Made by a program: the position numbers and the translations under genes. Below, piece by piece: positions 18,341 to 27,517 of a stretch of DNA of 64,000 nt (positions are counted from its first letter, which is position 1; each line of letters begins with the position of its first letter). The DNA comes from Verrucomicrobiaceae bacterium (lineage in GTDB: Bacteria > Verrucomicrobiota > Verrucomicrobiia > Opitutales > Intestinicryptomonadaceae): the NCBI GenBank assembly GCA_015061955.1, contig SUVO01000012.1, positions 1-64,000 on the forward strand. The letters are read 5' to 3'. The notes beneath the pieces were generated by a model. The model made no database searches. It had not been told where the DNA came from and saw only the letters and a program-made list of their open reading frames with translations.

Positions 18341-20020
18341 ATGAAAAATTTATTCGTTTTTGGTTTATGTTGTCTACTTTCACTTACTACTTTGGCTCAA
18401 ACTGTTTACAAATTTGATGATTTTCACAAAGAGGGTGCTGACGGATTTCAAACAATGGCTGATATTCTAAAGATTGTAAAAGCTCAGAATGGGAAACCTT
18501 GTGTTGTTGAGATGTCGCCTAAAACTTACAAGTTTGGAAAATCTAAAAACCACGGTGCGTTTATATCGCTTATTGGTTTTAAAAATCTAACAATCGATGG
18601 TAAAGGAGCTAAAATTCGTTATCATAGGCATAATAACTTTTGTGTGGGAACGCGTTGTGAAAATGTTGTTATTAAAAATTTTGACGCGTCAATGAACAAA
18701 GTGTCGTTTGCACAAGGCGATATTATTGAAGTTAACGAAGACCATTTTGTTTTTGATATAGATAAAGGTTATCCACTTCCTCCAACCGACGAGTTTACAC
18801 AAAAGAATTTTCCCGATCAAAAATGGCGATGGGGCAGTGTTATGAATCGTCAAAAACGTGCTATAAAAGAAAATTTTATCGACCATATTTTTATGGCGAA
18901 AGTTGAGCAGGTTGGTGGTCGTAAATTTAAAGTTTATCCTCGCAAGGATTATCTAAAATATATGTCGGATATAGTTATTGGTGATGTTTGGGTAATGCCT
19001 GTTTACAAAGAAATAAATAAAAATTTTGGTGCAGAAAATTATACGGTTTCGTTTGTGTTATCGAAAGACATTCTAATCGAAAACGTAAAAATTTCAGCGA
19101 CTCGACACGCAGGTTTTGCAGGAAGTAACAACAAAGGCAAAATAACTTTTCGCAATTGTACTTTAACTTGGCGTAATAGCAACGATATGATTTCATCGTG
19201 GCGCGATGGATCGCACTTCAAGAATAATAAAATTGGTCCAACTCTAGAAAATTGTGTGTTTGAGGGTATGCTTGACGATGCAATAAATATAAGTTCAGCT
19301 CCTGCTTTCGTTATAAAGAAAATTAACGATACATCTTATCAAATGCGACGCACTACTTTTTTTGAAGGCAATGATATTGCTTTAATGTATGGTGAAACTG
19401 GTGATTGGGTTGAAGGTTTTAAAGCTACGAAAGGTTCTATTGGGTTAAAATTATGCGTAGAAAAACCTTTAAATTTTACTATGTGGCAAGAAATTTCGGC
19501 GTACGATATAGTAAGTGGAAATAGCAAAAAAAATTCCAAGGCTACGCAGTTTTTTAATATGTCGTACATAAACAATGGCTTTGTTATACGCAATTGTAAG
19601 TTTGGAGTACAGCGTAGATACTCTATGATTATTAGAGCTCACAATGGTATTATTGAAAATAACACTATTACTGGGGGAACTGGTATTATGATTGCTAACG
19701 AATTTGGCTCGTGGTTTGAAGGTCCGTTGCCTCATAATATCGTTTTAAGAAACAATGTAGTTAATTCGTCAGTTGCAAGAAATCCATTTACTATTGCTGG
19801 AAATTTTCCTGCAAAAACTAAGTGTAATTATAACTTTAATATAACAGTGCAAAACAATACTGTTTATTATAATCGTAAAATGAAATACGTTGGTATTTTA
19901 GTTCGCGATTGTAAGGGGATAAAACTCGAAGATAATAAATTCTTCAACTTGCAGAAAAAACCATTAGACGCAAAAAAATCGGTGTACGTTAGCAACGCCA
20001 CCGATGTTGAAATAAAGTAA
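18341..20020 (+). CDS. exported right-handed beta-helix protein, possible polysaccharide-active enzyme
   Basis: The product begins with a signal peptide (MKNLFVFGLCCLLSL, cleavage near LAQ). It continues with repeated beta-helix turns such as NLTIDGKGAKI, NVVIKNFDAS, ILIENVKISA, ITFRNCTLTW, LENCVFEGMLDDAINIS, FVIRNCKFG and IVLRNNVV. The DDAI turn in the central helix resembles acidic pairs seen in GH28/GH110-type glycosidases, so a GH110-like galactosidase is one possibility, but I cannot assign it. I start at ATG 18341 because the signal peptide begins there; an upstream ATG at 18317 adds eight residues. It stands alone between aroK and nhaD. Confidence 0.75.
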   Translation: MKNLFVFGLCCLLSLTTLAQTVYKFDDFHKEGADGFQTMADILKIVKAQNGKPCVVEMSPKTYKFGKSKNHGAFISLIGFKNLTIDGKGAKIRYHRHNNFCVGTRCENVVIKNFDASMNKVSFAQGDIIEVNEDHFVFDIDKGYPLPPTDEFTQKNFPDQKWRWGSVMNRQKRAIKENFIDHIFMAKVEQVGGRKFKVYPRKDYLKYMSDIVIGDVWVMPVYKEINKNFGAENYTVSFVLSKDILIENVKISATRHAGFAGSNNKGKITFRNCTLTWRNSNDMISSWRDGSHFKNNKIGPTLENCVFEGMLDDAINISSAPAFVIKKINDTSYQMRRTTFFEGNDIALMYGETGDWVEGFKATKGSIGLKLCVEKPLNFTMWQEISAYDIVSGNSKKNSKATQFFNMSYINNGFVIRNCKFGVQRRYSMIIRAHNGIIENNTITGGTGIMIANEFGSWFEGPLPHNIVLRNNVVNSSVARNPFTIAGNFPAKTKCNYNFNITVQNNTVYYNRKMKYVGILVRDCKGIKLEDNKFFNLQKKPLDAKKSVYVSNATDVEIK

Positions 20021-20026
20021 TACTTC

Positions 20027-21448
20027 TTAGAATAGGTACGATTGTAATATAAATGTGCCTATACCTGCAAAATATCCAACTGCTGCTATGATTGTAAAGT
20101 GCTTTAAATACCACACAAATGTGATTTTTTCTAAGCCCATAACTACAACACCAGCAGCAGAACCAATAATCAACATACTTCCACCAACGCCAGCACAATA
20201 GGTTAGCAACAACCAGAAAGTACCATCTTGTACAAAGTGCGACAAGTATGCTACATTTTCAGAAGCTTGTATCACTTCGGTTGATGGCATATCATACATA
20301 CCAATTGCTCCAGCAACGAGTGGTACGTTGTCTACTATAGATGATAATATACCGATGATTGTGTTTATTATATATATATTGTGAATTTTTTCATCTAAGA
20401 AGTTTGATACACTTGCAAGTACTCCAATCGACTGAAGTGCTGATACTGCCATCAAAATACCTAAGAAGAAGAATATTGTACCAAAGTCGATTCGTTGGAT
20501 TACACGCATCATTCTGTATTTCTTATTTTCAGGTACATATTTTTTTCTGTCATACATCAAGCCTACATATACCCAAATTACACCCATAGCTAACAATGCG
20601 CCCATAAATGGAGGCAAATGAGTAAGAGCTTTAAACACAGGAATAGATATCAAACCACCAATACCAAGCGCCAATATTAAATTACGTTCAAAACTTGTTA
20701 TATATGGATTGTATTTATCGTAATCTTCTTTTTCTGGTTGTACAACATTACCTTTCCCAAGCCAGAACGATACCATAATCAATGGAACAACAACAGATAC
20801 AATAGATGGTATTACCAAATATTTCAACAAGCTTGGTGTTGTAACATTTTCATTTATCCAAAGCATAATTGTAGTAACGTCGCCAATTGGTGACCAAGCA
20901 CCACCACTATTTGCAGCCAATATTACCATACTTGCGAAAATCCAACGTTCGCGTTTATCGGTAACAATTTTACGAAGCAACATTGTCATAACAATAGCAG
21001 TTGTAAGATTATCTAAAATTGCTGACAAGAAGAATGTAATAAATGTAATAATGCACAAAAGTTTTGTTTTGTTGCGTGTGGTAATTCTGCTTGTTATACA
21101 TGTGAAACCAGCGTGAACATCGATAAGTTCAACAATCGACATAGCCGCAATCAAGTACAATATAACCTGAATAACATCGCCCAAGAAATGTGGCACTTGG
21201 TATCCAGAAATAAATTTTATACATTGTTGTGCCAAAGGAAGTTTTGCGACATCTGGATTTGTATCCATAAAGTGCTTAAAGGCATCGGCAGACGATGTCG
21301 ATATAAGTGTTTCAGGGCAGAACATATACATAACCCACAAAACCATACCCAAAATAGTTGCAGTAGCTGCTTTGTTTATGTGTGTTTTATGTTCGAGTGT
21401 GATTAACAAATAGCCAATCACGAATAAGATTATCATTGATGTTACCAT
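20027..21448 (-). CDS. nhaD: NhaD-type sodium/proton antiporter
   Basis: This 473-residue polytopic membrane protein, with about a dozen hydrophobic segments, matches the NhaD family. Family segments include FFLSAILDNLTTAIVMTMLL, ILAANSGGAWSPIGDVTT and GILSSIVDNVPLVAGAIGMY, which contain the conserved Asp/Asn pairs of the ion-transport site in two inverted halves. It exchanges Na+ (or Li+) for H+ at the inner membrane. It is transcribed alone, and its 3' end is 6 bases from the beta-helix gene's 3' end. Confidence 0.9.
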   Translation of the reverse strand: MVTSMIILFVIGYLLITLEHKTHINKAATATILGMVLWVMYMFCPETLISTSSADAFKHFMDTNPDVAKLPLAQQCIKFISGYQVPHFLGDVIQVILYLIAAMSIVELIDVHAGFTCITSRITTRNKTKLLCIITFITFFLSAILDNLTTAIVMTMLLRKIVTDKRERWIFASMVILAANSGGAWSPIGDVTTIMLWINENVTTPSLLKYLVIPSIVSVVVPLIMVSFWLGKGNVVQPEKEDYDKYNPYITSFERNLILALGIGGLISIPVFKALTHLPPFMGALLAMGVIWVYVGLMYDRKKYVPENKKYRMMRVIQRIDFGTIFFFLGILMAVSALQSIGVLASVSNFLDEKIHNIYIINTIIGILSSIVDNVPLVAGAIGMYDMPSTEVIQASENVAYLSHFVQDGTFWLLLTYCAGVGGSMLIIGSAAGVVVMGLEKITFVWYLKHFTIIAAVGYFAGIGTFILQSYLF

Positions 21449-21607
21449 ATATAAGTGTATTTAGATTGAAAATTCTTAGTTGAAATTCCTATCAATGTAC
21501 AACGAAATGTAAACATAGCAAGTTTTTATTAAAACTTTTTTTTAATTTTGTTGTCAATAATACCGATTAGTAGTTTTATAGACAATAATCACGAAAGGAA
21601 AATACTT

Positions 21608-22051
21608 ATGAAAAATATATTAAAGTACATTATGTTGCTGGGGATTTCTATTTTAGGAACATCATTATATGCAGGCGAAAAACCAATAGAAGTAAGTCAG
21701 TTGCCAGAAAATGCAGTTAAATTTGTAAAGACAAATTTTCCTCAAGCTCAGATAACATTAGCAACTAAAGATGGTTGGTGGTTGTCGGCTGAATACGATG
21801 TATCGCTAAACGATTCAACATCTATTGAGTTCGATTCGGCAGGGGACTGGAAAGAAATTAAAAATTCTGTAAATGGTCTAAGTTTGAATTTACTACCAGA
21901 AAAAATAAAGAATACTTTAGAGATAAAGTTTGTTGGGGCAAAAGTAAAAAGTATAGAACGTAAACCACGCATAGCATACGAGATTGAATTATTTGATGGA
22001 CGTGATTTAAAGTTCGATAAAAATTTGGTTCTCTACGAAGTTGAAGATTAA
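21608..22051 (+). CDS. secreted PepSY-like domain protein
   Basis: The 147-residue product has a signal peptide (about 1-22, ending SLYA). Two short PepSY-like modules follow, with the patterns LPENAVKFVKTNFP...YDVSL and LPEKIKNTLE...YEIELFDGRDLKFD. This is the putative periplasmic 'beta-lactamase-inhibitor-like PepSY' family. The function is unknown; it may bind other exported proteins. Start 21608 has AAAGGA 9-14 bases upstream and begins the signal peptide; an earlier ATG at 21548 is not supported. A terminator follows at 22099. Confidence 0.75.
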   Translation: MKNILKYIMLLGISILGTSLYAGEKPIEVSQLPENAVKFVKTNFPQAQITLATKDGWWLSAEYDVSLNDSTSIEFDSAGDWKEIKNSVNGLSLNLLPEKIKNTLEIKFVGAKVKSIERKPRIAYEIELFDGRDLKFDKNLVLYEVED

Positions 22052-22098
22052 AATTTCGTACAAAAATAATAGATAAGTTAGTTTTTTCATATTATTTC

Positions 22099-22127
22099 AC
22101 CGACACATTTATGTGTCGGTTTTTTTA
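22099..22127 (+). terminator. terminator of the PepSY-like gene
   Basis: ACCGACACA / TGTGTCGGT with a TTTA loop is followed by TTTTTT. Confidence 0.8.
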
Positions 22128-22151
22128 TAAAGATGTATTCTTGTCCATAAA

Positions 22152-22183
22152 AAAAAGATGCAGTTTTTTAACTGCATCTTTTT
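22152..22183 (-). terminator. terminator of the FKBP gene
   Basis: AAAAAGATGCAGT pairs with ACTGCATCTTTTT around a TTTTTA loop, 18 bases beyond the FKBP stop. It is symmetrical and could act in both directions. Confidence 0.75.
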
Positions 22184-22201
22184 ATATAAGATTGTTATAT
22201 G

Positions 22202-22921
22202 TTATTTCTTAGGTGCTTCAGCCTTTGGAGCTTCTGCTTTGGGTGCATTCTTCACGTCTAAGATTTCAACATCGAAAATTAAAGTTGAATGTGGTGGAAT
22301 TCCTGGTATAGATTGAGCTCCGTAGCCAAGTTTTGCTGGAATGTACAATATAACTTTGCCACCTCTACCAACTTTTTGCAAACCTTCTCTGAATCCTGGA
22401 ATTACATTTGCGAGATTAAATGTTGCTGGTTGACCATGTTTATCGGTGCTATCGAATACAGTTCCATCAACAAGTTTACCAGTATAGTTTATCGTTACAT
22501 CTGAGTTATCCGATGCAATTTCTTTGTCTGAACCCTTATCTATAACTTTGAAAGCCAAGCCCGAAGCTGTTTTTTGGACGCCTTCTGTTTTTTCTAATTC
22601 GCTCCAGAATTTAGCCGATTTTGCTTCAGTTTCTTTGGCTTTTTCTGCTAAAGTAGCTTCGGCACGATTTTTGAGGTATTCCATCATTTTCTGACCAAAA
22701 GTATCGATATTCTTTGGCAAGTCTTTACCTGCATAAGCATCTTTCATACCTTGTAAAAAGATGTCGAATTCTGTTGGAGTTAATTTCAGTTCGCTCAAAC
22801 CACCGTTTTTATATACAATCATACCAAAGGTTTTGATGTAATCTTCGTTTGTTTCAGCGAATGTTGATGTTACTGCTGCTGCCGAAATTGCAGCTGCTGC
22901 TATTGTCTTTTTTATATCCAT
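22202..22921 (-). CDS. exported FKBP-type peptidyl-prolyl isomerase
   Basis: A signal peptide (about 1-22, ending TFA) is followed by a helical FKBP N-terminal dimerisation domain (about 25-120). The FKBP catalytic domain then has VTINYTGKLVDGTVFDST, NVIPGFREGL, YIPAKLGYGA and PPHSTLIFDVEILDV. The last 15 residues are Ala/Pro/Lys repeats (KAEAP units). This is the layout of FkpA/Mip proteins, which catalyse proline isomerisation and chaperone proteins in the periplasm. It is divergent from the PEP-CTERM gene across a 219-bp region. Confidence 0.92.
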   Translation of the reverse strand: MDIKKTIAAAAISAAAVTSTFAETNEDYIKTFGMIVYKNGGLSELKLTPTEFDIFLQGMKDAYAGKDLPKNIDTFGQKMMEYLKNRAEATLAEKAKETEAKSAKFWSELEKTEGVQKTASGLAFKVIDKGSDKEIASDNSDVTINYTGKLVDGTVFDSTDKHGQPATFNLANVIPGFREGLQKVGRGGKVILYIPAKLGYGAQSIPGIPPHSTLIFDVEILDVKNAPKAEAPKAEAPKK

Positions 22922-23071
22922 ATTATGATTCTTTCGTTATGTTTGTAATAAATGCGTGTATATAATTGACATGATAAAATACAAAATGTTCCCACTTTGC
23001 AATATCAAATAATGTTTAAGTGTTATTTTCTTCGGTAAAAATAAAAAAATATTAATTTTTATAAAAAAAGC

Positions 23072-23102
23072 TTGACAAAGATTGTTGGGGGGGGGGTAGT
23101 AT
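23072..23102 (+). promoter_or_regulatory. promoter with a G10 tract in its spacer
   Basis: TTGACA (23072-23077) is a perfect -35 box. A run of ten G (23087-23096) fills the second half of the spacer, and TAGTAT (23097-23102) is a reasonable -10. The spacer is 19 bases; loss of two G would give the optimal 17. Homopolymeric G tracts in promoter spacers are a known phase-variation device, for example at Neisseria porA. No other G or C run of this length is seen in this AT-rich window. Confidence 0.6.
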
Positions 23103-23140
23103 TTGTCAAATTTATAAAATAAAAAGAGAAAGTTATAAAA

Positions 23141-24475
23141 ATGAAAAAAATTCTACTTCCACTTATTACTTCTGCATTTATTACCTCAGCGTTTGCAGTA
23201 GATTATACAATTATAGGCAGTGGCTTATGGTACAATAGCGCTATTTGGCAAGGTGGTACAGCTCCTGTAGCAACTGATCCATCATCTGCTATTGATAACC
23301 TAAGTTTTACACAGCCAACAACAGTTGTAAAACTAACAGGTGATAATAGTGGTAAATATTATGTTAAGAATTTTGTTGGTTCAACATCACAATCACAAAC
23401 AATTCGTTTTGTTACAAATTCTGAACACCAAAATGAACGTTTTGCAAATATAACTGGTAATGAAAATTATCGTGTAAACTTCATTTGGGGGGCAACAGAA
23501 GCAGAGCTTGCTGCGCGTACTGTAAGTGGTCTAAGTGTAACAGGTAATTCTCCATTTTGGACTTATGTAACAGATAAATCTACATCTACTACTACTTACA
23601 AGTATGCTAATGTTACTGTAAATTCAATTATGTTGACCGATAATTTAGTATTAGATAATACTACATTGAATTTATCGTCTGTTAAACTTGCACGTGGTGG
23701 AAGTAATTCTTTTACTTCTATTACTTTGAAGAATGGTTCAGTTGTAAATTTGAATTCAAATAAACATCAATACAATGTATCTAAGTATATACAAATAAAC
23801 ACAGGTACATCGTTTATTTCAAACAACAATGCAACGCTTAAAGTTAGCGATTATATCAATCTTGATGGCGAATTGAATTGGACTGGCGAAAAAGGTTCGT
23901 TGATTGTTGCAAATAAAATTCGCTTCAATGGTGGCACTTTGAGATTAACTGGTTCTGAAGTTCTCACAAAAACTGCTTTGAGCGATAGTAAACCTGATAT
24001 TACTGCTATATCATTAAACAATTACGGCAATTCAAGAATCGAGCTTGGTGGAAACGAATCGTTTGATTACATTGCCCAAACATTACAAAAATCTGGTAGC
24101 AAATATGTAGATACTGTACGCCAGTTTACATTCAAGTTGCACGAAGATACTACACTTTTAAGTATAAATAAGCTCTACAATAGTCTTAATAATGATTACG
24201 TTGGTGCATTAGGTGGAACTGGTACAAATTCTGATGGTTCTACATATACTTGGGATATTCAATATATTTTTGAAGATTTCTCAAATGGTGTTGTAAGAAT
24301 AGCACAAGCTTTAACAGATGAAGAATTGACCCATTTTTACGCTGATGGTTGGGAAAACTTTACACAAAATTCAGATGGTTTCTTATATGCCACAGCAGTT
24401 CCAGAACCAGCTGAAATTGCGATTGCTTTTGGCGTAATTGCTTTAGCTTTTGCATATTATCGCCGTCGTAAGTAA
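23141..24475 (+). CDS. PEP-CTERM surface protein
   Basis: This 444-residue exported protein has a signal peptide (about 1-19, ending AFA). A long Ser/Thr/Asn-rich beta-strand region like autotransporter-associated repeats follows (LDNTTLNLSSVKL, ITLKNGSVVNLNSN, FNGGTLRLTGSE). It ends in a PEP-CTERM sorting tail: VPEP, a hydrophobic helix (IAIAFGVIALAFAYY) and RRRK. In bacteria with exosortase the tail is cut and the protein delivered to the cell surface or EPS matrix. Its promoter carries the G10 tract described at 23072. A terminator follows at 24498. Confidence 0.85.
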   Translation: MKKILLPLITSAFITSAFAVDYTIIGSGLWYNSAIWQGGTAPVATDPSSAIDNLSFTQPTTVVKLTGDNSGKYYVKNFVGSTSQSQTIRFVTNSEHQNERFANITGNENYRVNFIWGATEAELAARTVSGLSVTGNSPFWTYVTDKSTSTTTYKYANVTVNSIMLTDNLVLDNTTLNLSSVKLARGGSNSFTSITLKNGSVVNLNSNKHQYNVSKYIQINTGTSFISNNNATLKVSDYINLDGELNWTGEKGSLIVANKIRFNGGTLRLTGSEVLTKTALSDSKPDITAISLNNYGNSRIELGGNESFDYIAQTLQKSGSKYVDTVRQFTFKLHEDTTLLSINKLYNSLNNDYVGALGGTGTNSDGSTYTWDIQYIFEDFSNGVVRIAQALTDEELTHFYADGWENFTQNSDGFLYATAVPEPAEIAIAFGVIALAFAYYRRRK

Positions 24476-24497
24476 GATAAGAAATTTAAACTTTATT

Positions 24498-24528
24498 AAA
24501 AAGTAGTTCGAACGGAACTACTTTTTTT
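24498..24528 (+). terminator. terminator of the first PEP-CTERM gene
   Basis: AAAAAGTAGTTC pairs with GAACTACTTTTT around a short loop, followed by TTG and a T-run. Confidence 0.8.
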
Positions 24529-24589
24529 GTTTTCAAATTATACAAAATATTTTGTTGAACATTGTAAAATAAAAGCCGACAATAAAGCT

Positions 24590-25093
24590 ATGTTTAAGAA
24601 TATCAATATTACAGAAGCGTTTGCCAAGCCTATTGAAAAAATCGGCAAAGATTGGACATTGATATCGGCAGGCGATATCAACAATTTTAATATGATGACT
24701 GCCAGTTGGGGTGGCGTTGGTTTTTTATGGAATAAGCCCGTTGCGTTTATATTTGTGCGTCCGAATCGTTATACTTTCGAGTTTATTGAAAAACAGCCTG
24801 TTTTTACGCTTTCTTTCTTTGCTCCAGAAGATAAACACATTTTGTCGTATTGTGGGTCGCATTCTGGCAGGAATGAAGATAAGGCTAAGGCTTGTAATCT
24901 TTCGGTTATTGCAACTTCATCAAATTCTATTTCTTTTAAAGAAGCTCAGATGTATTTTGAATGTCGTAAGCTCTATGCACAAGATATGGACGAAAATTTA
25001 TTTATAGATAAAGCTCCGTTGTCGCAATGGTATGGTAAAGATCCATTACATAGAGTTTATGTAGGCGAAATTTTAAACGCTATGGCAAAATAG
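24590..25093 (+). CDS. flavin reductase family protein (flavoredoxin-like)
   Basis: The 167 residues match the FMN-binding split-barrel flavin reductase/flavoredoxin family. Segments include the N-terminal NFNMMTASWGGVGFLW, VAFIFVRPNRYT and VFTLSFF. It probably binds FMN and passes electrons to an acceptor or reduces free flavin in the cytoplasm. Start 24590 is preferred to a TTG at 24527 because the additional residues overlap the previous terminator and are not family-like. The helicase gene begins 4 bases after its stop, so the two are probably cotranscribed, though no functional link is evident. Confidence 0.82.
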   Translation: MFKNINITEAFAKPIEKIGKDWTLISAGDINNFNMMTASWGGVGFLWNKPVAFIFVRPNRYTFEFIEKQPVFTLSFFAPEDKHILSYCGSHSGRNEDKAKACNLSVIATSSNSISFKEAQMYFECRKLYAQDMDENLFIDKAPLSQWYGKDPLHRVYVGEILNAMAK

Positions 25094-25097
25094 CCAA

Positions 25098-27455
25098 ATG
25101 CAATCGTTAGGCGATATTGTTCGTATTCCAGACGCTTGGCAGACCGAAGCGTACGAACATCTTTGTGCTGGTAGAGATGTTATAATAGATGCTCCGACTG
25201 GTGCAGGCAAAACGTATGTCTTTGAAATGTTGATTGAGCGTGGCTTTACGGGCAAAGTTGTCTATACAGTACCTACAAGGGCTTTGGCTAACGATAAATA
25301 TTCCGAATGGAAAAGTCGTGGTTGGCGTGTGGGTATTTCAACGGGAGATTATTGTGTTGATACAAATGCTCCAATTGTAGTTGCAACCTTAGAGACTCAA
25401 AAAAATGCAATTTTTACAGGGAATACTCCTGATTTATTGGTTATAGACGAGTATCAGTTAATATCAGATACCATAAGAGGCTTTAATTACGAGCTTTCGA
25501 TAGCTTTAGCACCAAAACATACTCAACTTTTGTTAATAAGTGGAAGTGTTGAAAATACATCTGACATAAAAAAATGGTTCAAAAATATCGGAAGAAATTG
25601 CGAAGTGGTGTCGCACCCGACCAGAGCAGTCCCACTTGAAGAAATTGTGTCGACAGCCTTGCCCGATACCGATACAAAAGGCTTGTATAGTATGTGGGCA
25701 AAACTTGTGCATAAGATAATTGTTGCTGATATGGCTCCAGTGCTGATTTTTGCTCCACACAGAGCCGAAGCCGAAGCTATTGCACGCAAATTGGCAACAG
25801 AGTTGTCGTGTCCAGATTTTCTGAATTTGCCTAAACAAGTTGCATCGTCGGCAGGGCGTGAACTTGCAAATATGATGCGTAAGCGAATAGCGTTTCATCA
25901 TAGTGGACTTTCAGCATATCAACGTAGTGCAATTGTAGAAAAATATGCACGCAATGGCAAGTTAAACGTTGTTGTGGCAACAACTGGTTTGGGAGCTGGG
26001 GTGAATTTTTCTATGCGCAGTGCCATAGTTGTTTCTCGTGAGTATGAAACAGTTTCGGGTACACAGGTGTTGCGTCAAGATGAGCTTTTGCAAATGTATG
26101 GGCGTGCTGGTAGACGTGGAAAAGACAAACTTGGTTTTGCTATATCTCTACCATCGAAACCTCGTCTAAGTGAAGCTAAAAAAGCCATTTTAAAACGTGT
26201 TGATGCTATTGATTCGGCAGCATCTATTCGCGTTATGGCAAATGCTGTGGATAACAAAGAAGATTGTGTTGAAGCTCTCAAAAGATTTTATTCACGTTTA
26301 TTTACATTTGAAAAAATAGATATTGGGTTTGATGATATTTCAAAATTATCACGCAAGAATAAACGCCAATCATTGACTACCGATAAAAGTGTAAAAATAG
26401 AAGTTTTCAATTCGCATGGAATGTGGGAACGACGTCGCCCAAAAGGTATTTCGGTTTTGAACGAAACTTTATATTTTGATAAAGATAAAGTGTGGGTGCC
26501 ATTCTTATCTTCTGCAAATGCGTTGATGTCGTTGAAAATTGGTAGAGTTGTTAAATATAACGAAAAATTTGTAATACTTTTAGATATTGCTTTTACAAAA
26601 GATGGCACGTTGTGTTTCACAAAAGTAGCTCGGAAAATCATAGCCAGAATAACCTCGGTGAATAAATCGTACAGATGCTATTTTGCTGGAGATAAACTCA
26701 CTTTAAAAAATATTCGTCGCAATTTTTCAAAATTCGTTGAAGCGTATTTTGCAGGTGCGTTGGTCGAAGAATTTCAAGAGAAAAATGGAAAAGTTAGTGC
26801 AGTTATAGATTTAGCAAACGCTAAGGTGAATGTTGTTGTTGATAGCTACGGAGCTAAATTGTATAAACCACCAGAACGTGAAGTTTTAGTTGTTGGCGAA
26901 AACGATTTTGAAAAACTTTCAGGGCTTTCTACTTCGAGTGGTACTGGTAGTTCGTTAGCGTTAACTTGGTATAAATTCGGATTGGTTGATAGCAATTTTA
27001 AACCTACTATGCGTGGCAGAATTTTTTCGTTCTTCAATGGTGGCGAAGGTTATGCCGTTGCTGCTGGGATAGAAGATGATTCGTATGCAATAGAAGATTT
27101 ACTTTTCGATTTAGCTAATCTTCGTGCTGGTGGACGCTTTCATTTGTCTAATACTCAACGGGGGGTATCATCGCGGTTAGCCGATGTATGTAGATTAACA
27201 TTCTTTTCGGCAAGCGTTAAAGGTGCTTTAAAAGGTGGCGTACCTCTTACATATGGTGAAGGTGCCAGTGAGATTATACGCGAGCTTGTAAATGGTGCTC
27301 AACTTTCTGGGTTTGAAAACGATTTGATTTTACGAGGCGATGTTGAACGCGCATATTTAGAATGGAAAAGTATGTTGCGACATATAACTCATTTGCCACA
27401 TTTAGAAAATGAGCGTTGGCTTAGTCTTCAAGCGTTGGCTTCTAAATATGTTTAG
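25098..27455 (+). CDS. SF2 DEAD/DEAH-box helicase, Ski2/Brr2-like
   Basis: The N-terminal helicase core is complete. Motif I is DAPTGAGKT (residues 31-39), Ia is VPTRALAND, II is DEYQ (117-120, instead of the usual DExH/DEAD), III is LISGSVEN, IV-V is VVVATTGLGAGVNF and VI is QMYGRAGRRG. The roughly 400-residue C-terminal region has no motif I recognise, but it resembles the long C-terminal extension of Ski2-like helicases. An RNA- or DNA-remodelling role is likely; the substrate is unknown. It follows the flavin reductase gene by 4 bases. Confidence 0.82.
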   Translation: MQSLGDIVRIPDAWQTEAYEHLCAGRDVIIDAPTGAGKTYVFEMLIERGFTGKVVYTVPTRALANDKYSEWKSRGWRVGISTGDYCVDTNAPIVVATLETQKNAIFTGNTPDLLVIDEYQLISDTIRGFNYELSIALAPKHTQLLLISGSVENTSDIKKWFKNIGRNCEVVSHPTRAVPLEEIVSTALPDTDTKGLYSMWAKLVHKIIVADMAPVLIFAPHRAEAEAIARKLATELSCPDFLNLPKQVASSAGRELANMMRKRIAFHHSGLSAYQRSAIVEKYARNGKLNVVVATTGLGAGVNFSMRSAIVVSREYETVSGTQVLRQDELLQMYGRAGRRGKDKLGFAISLPSKPRLSEAKKAILKRVDAIDSAASIRVMANAVDNKEDCVEALKRFYSRLFTFEKIDIGFDDISKLSRKNKRQSLTTDKSVKIEVFNSHGMWERRRPKGISVLNETLYFDKDKVWVPFLSSANALMSLKIGRVVKYNEKFVILLDIAFTKDGTLCFTKVARKIIARITSVNKSYRCYFAGDKLTLKNIRRNFSKFVEAYFAGALVEEFQEKNGKVSAVIDLANAKVNVVVDSYGAKLYKPPEREVLVVGENDFEKLSGLSTSSGTGSSLALTWYKFGLVDSNFKPTMRGRIFSFFNGGEGYAVAAGIEDDSYAIEDLLFDLANLRAGGRFHLSNTQRGVSSRLADVCRLTFFSASVKGALKGGVPLTYGEGASEIIRELVNGAQLSGFENDLILRGDVERAYLEWKSMLRHITHLPHLENERWLSLQALASKYV

Positions 27456-27478
27456 TAGTTAAATAGACAAGAAAAAGC

Positions 27479-27508
27479 TTGACCAATTGAGTTATTTGTA
27501 AATTATAT
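27479..27508 (+). promoter_or_regulatory. ferredoxin promoter, near-leaderless transcript
   Basis: TTGACC (27479-27484), a 17-18-base spacer, and ATTATA/TTATAT (27502-27508). The expected start of transcription, about 27515, is only about 3 bases before the ATG at 27518, and no ribosome-binding site is present. Confidence 0.5.
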
Positions 27509-27517
27509 TTTATCACT

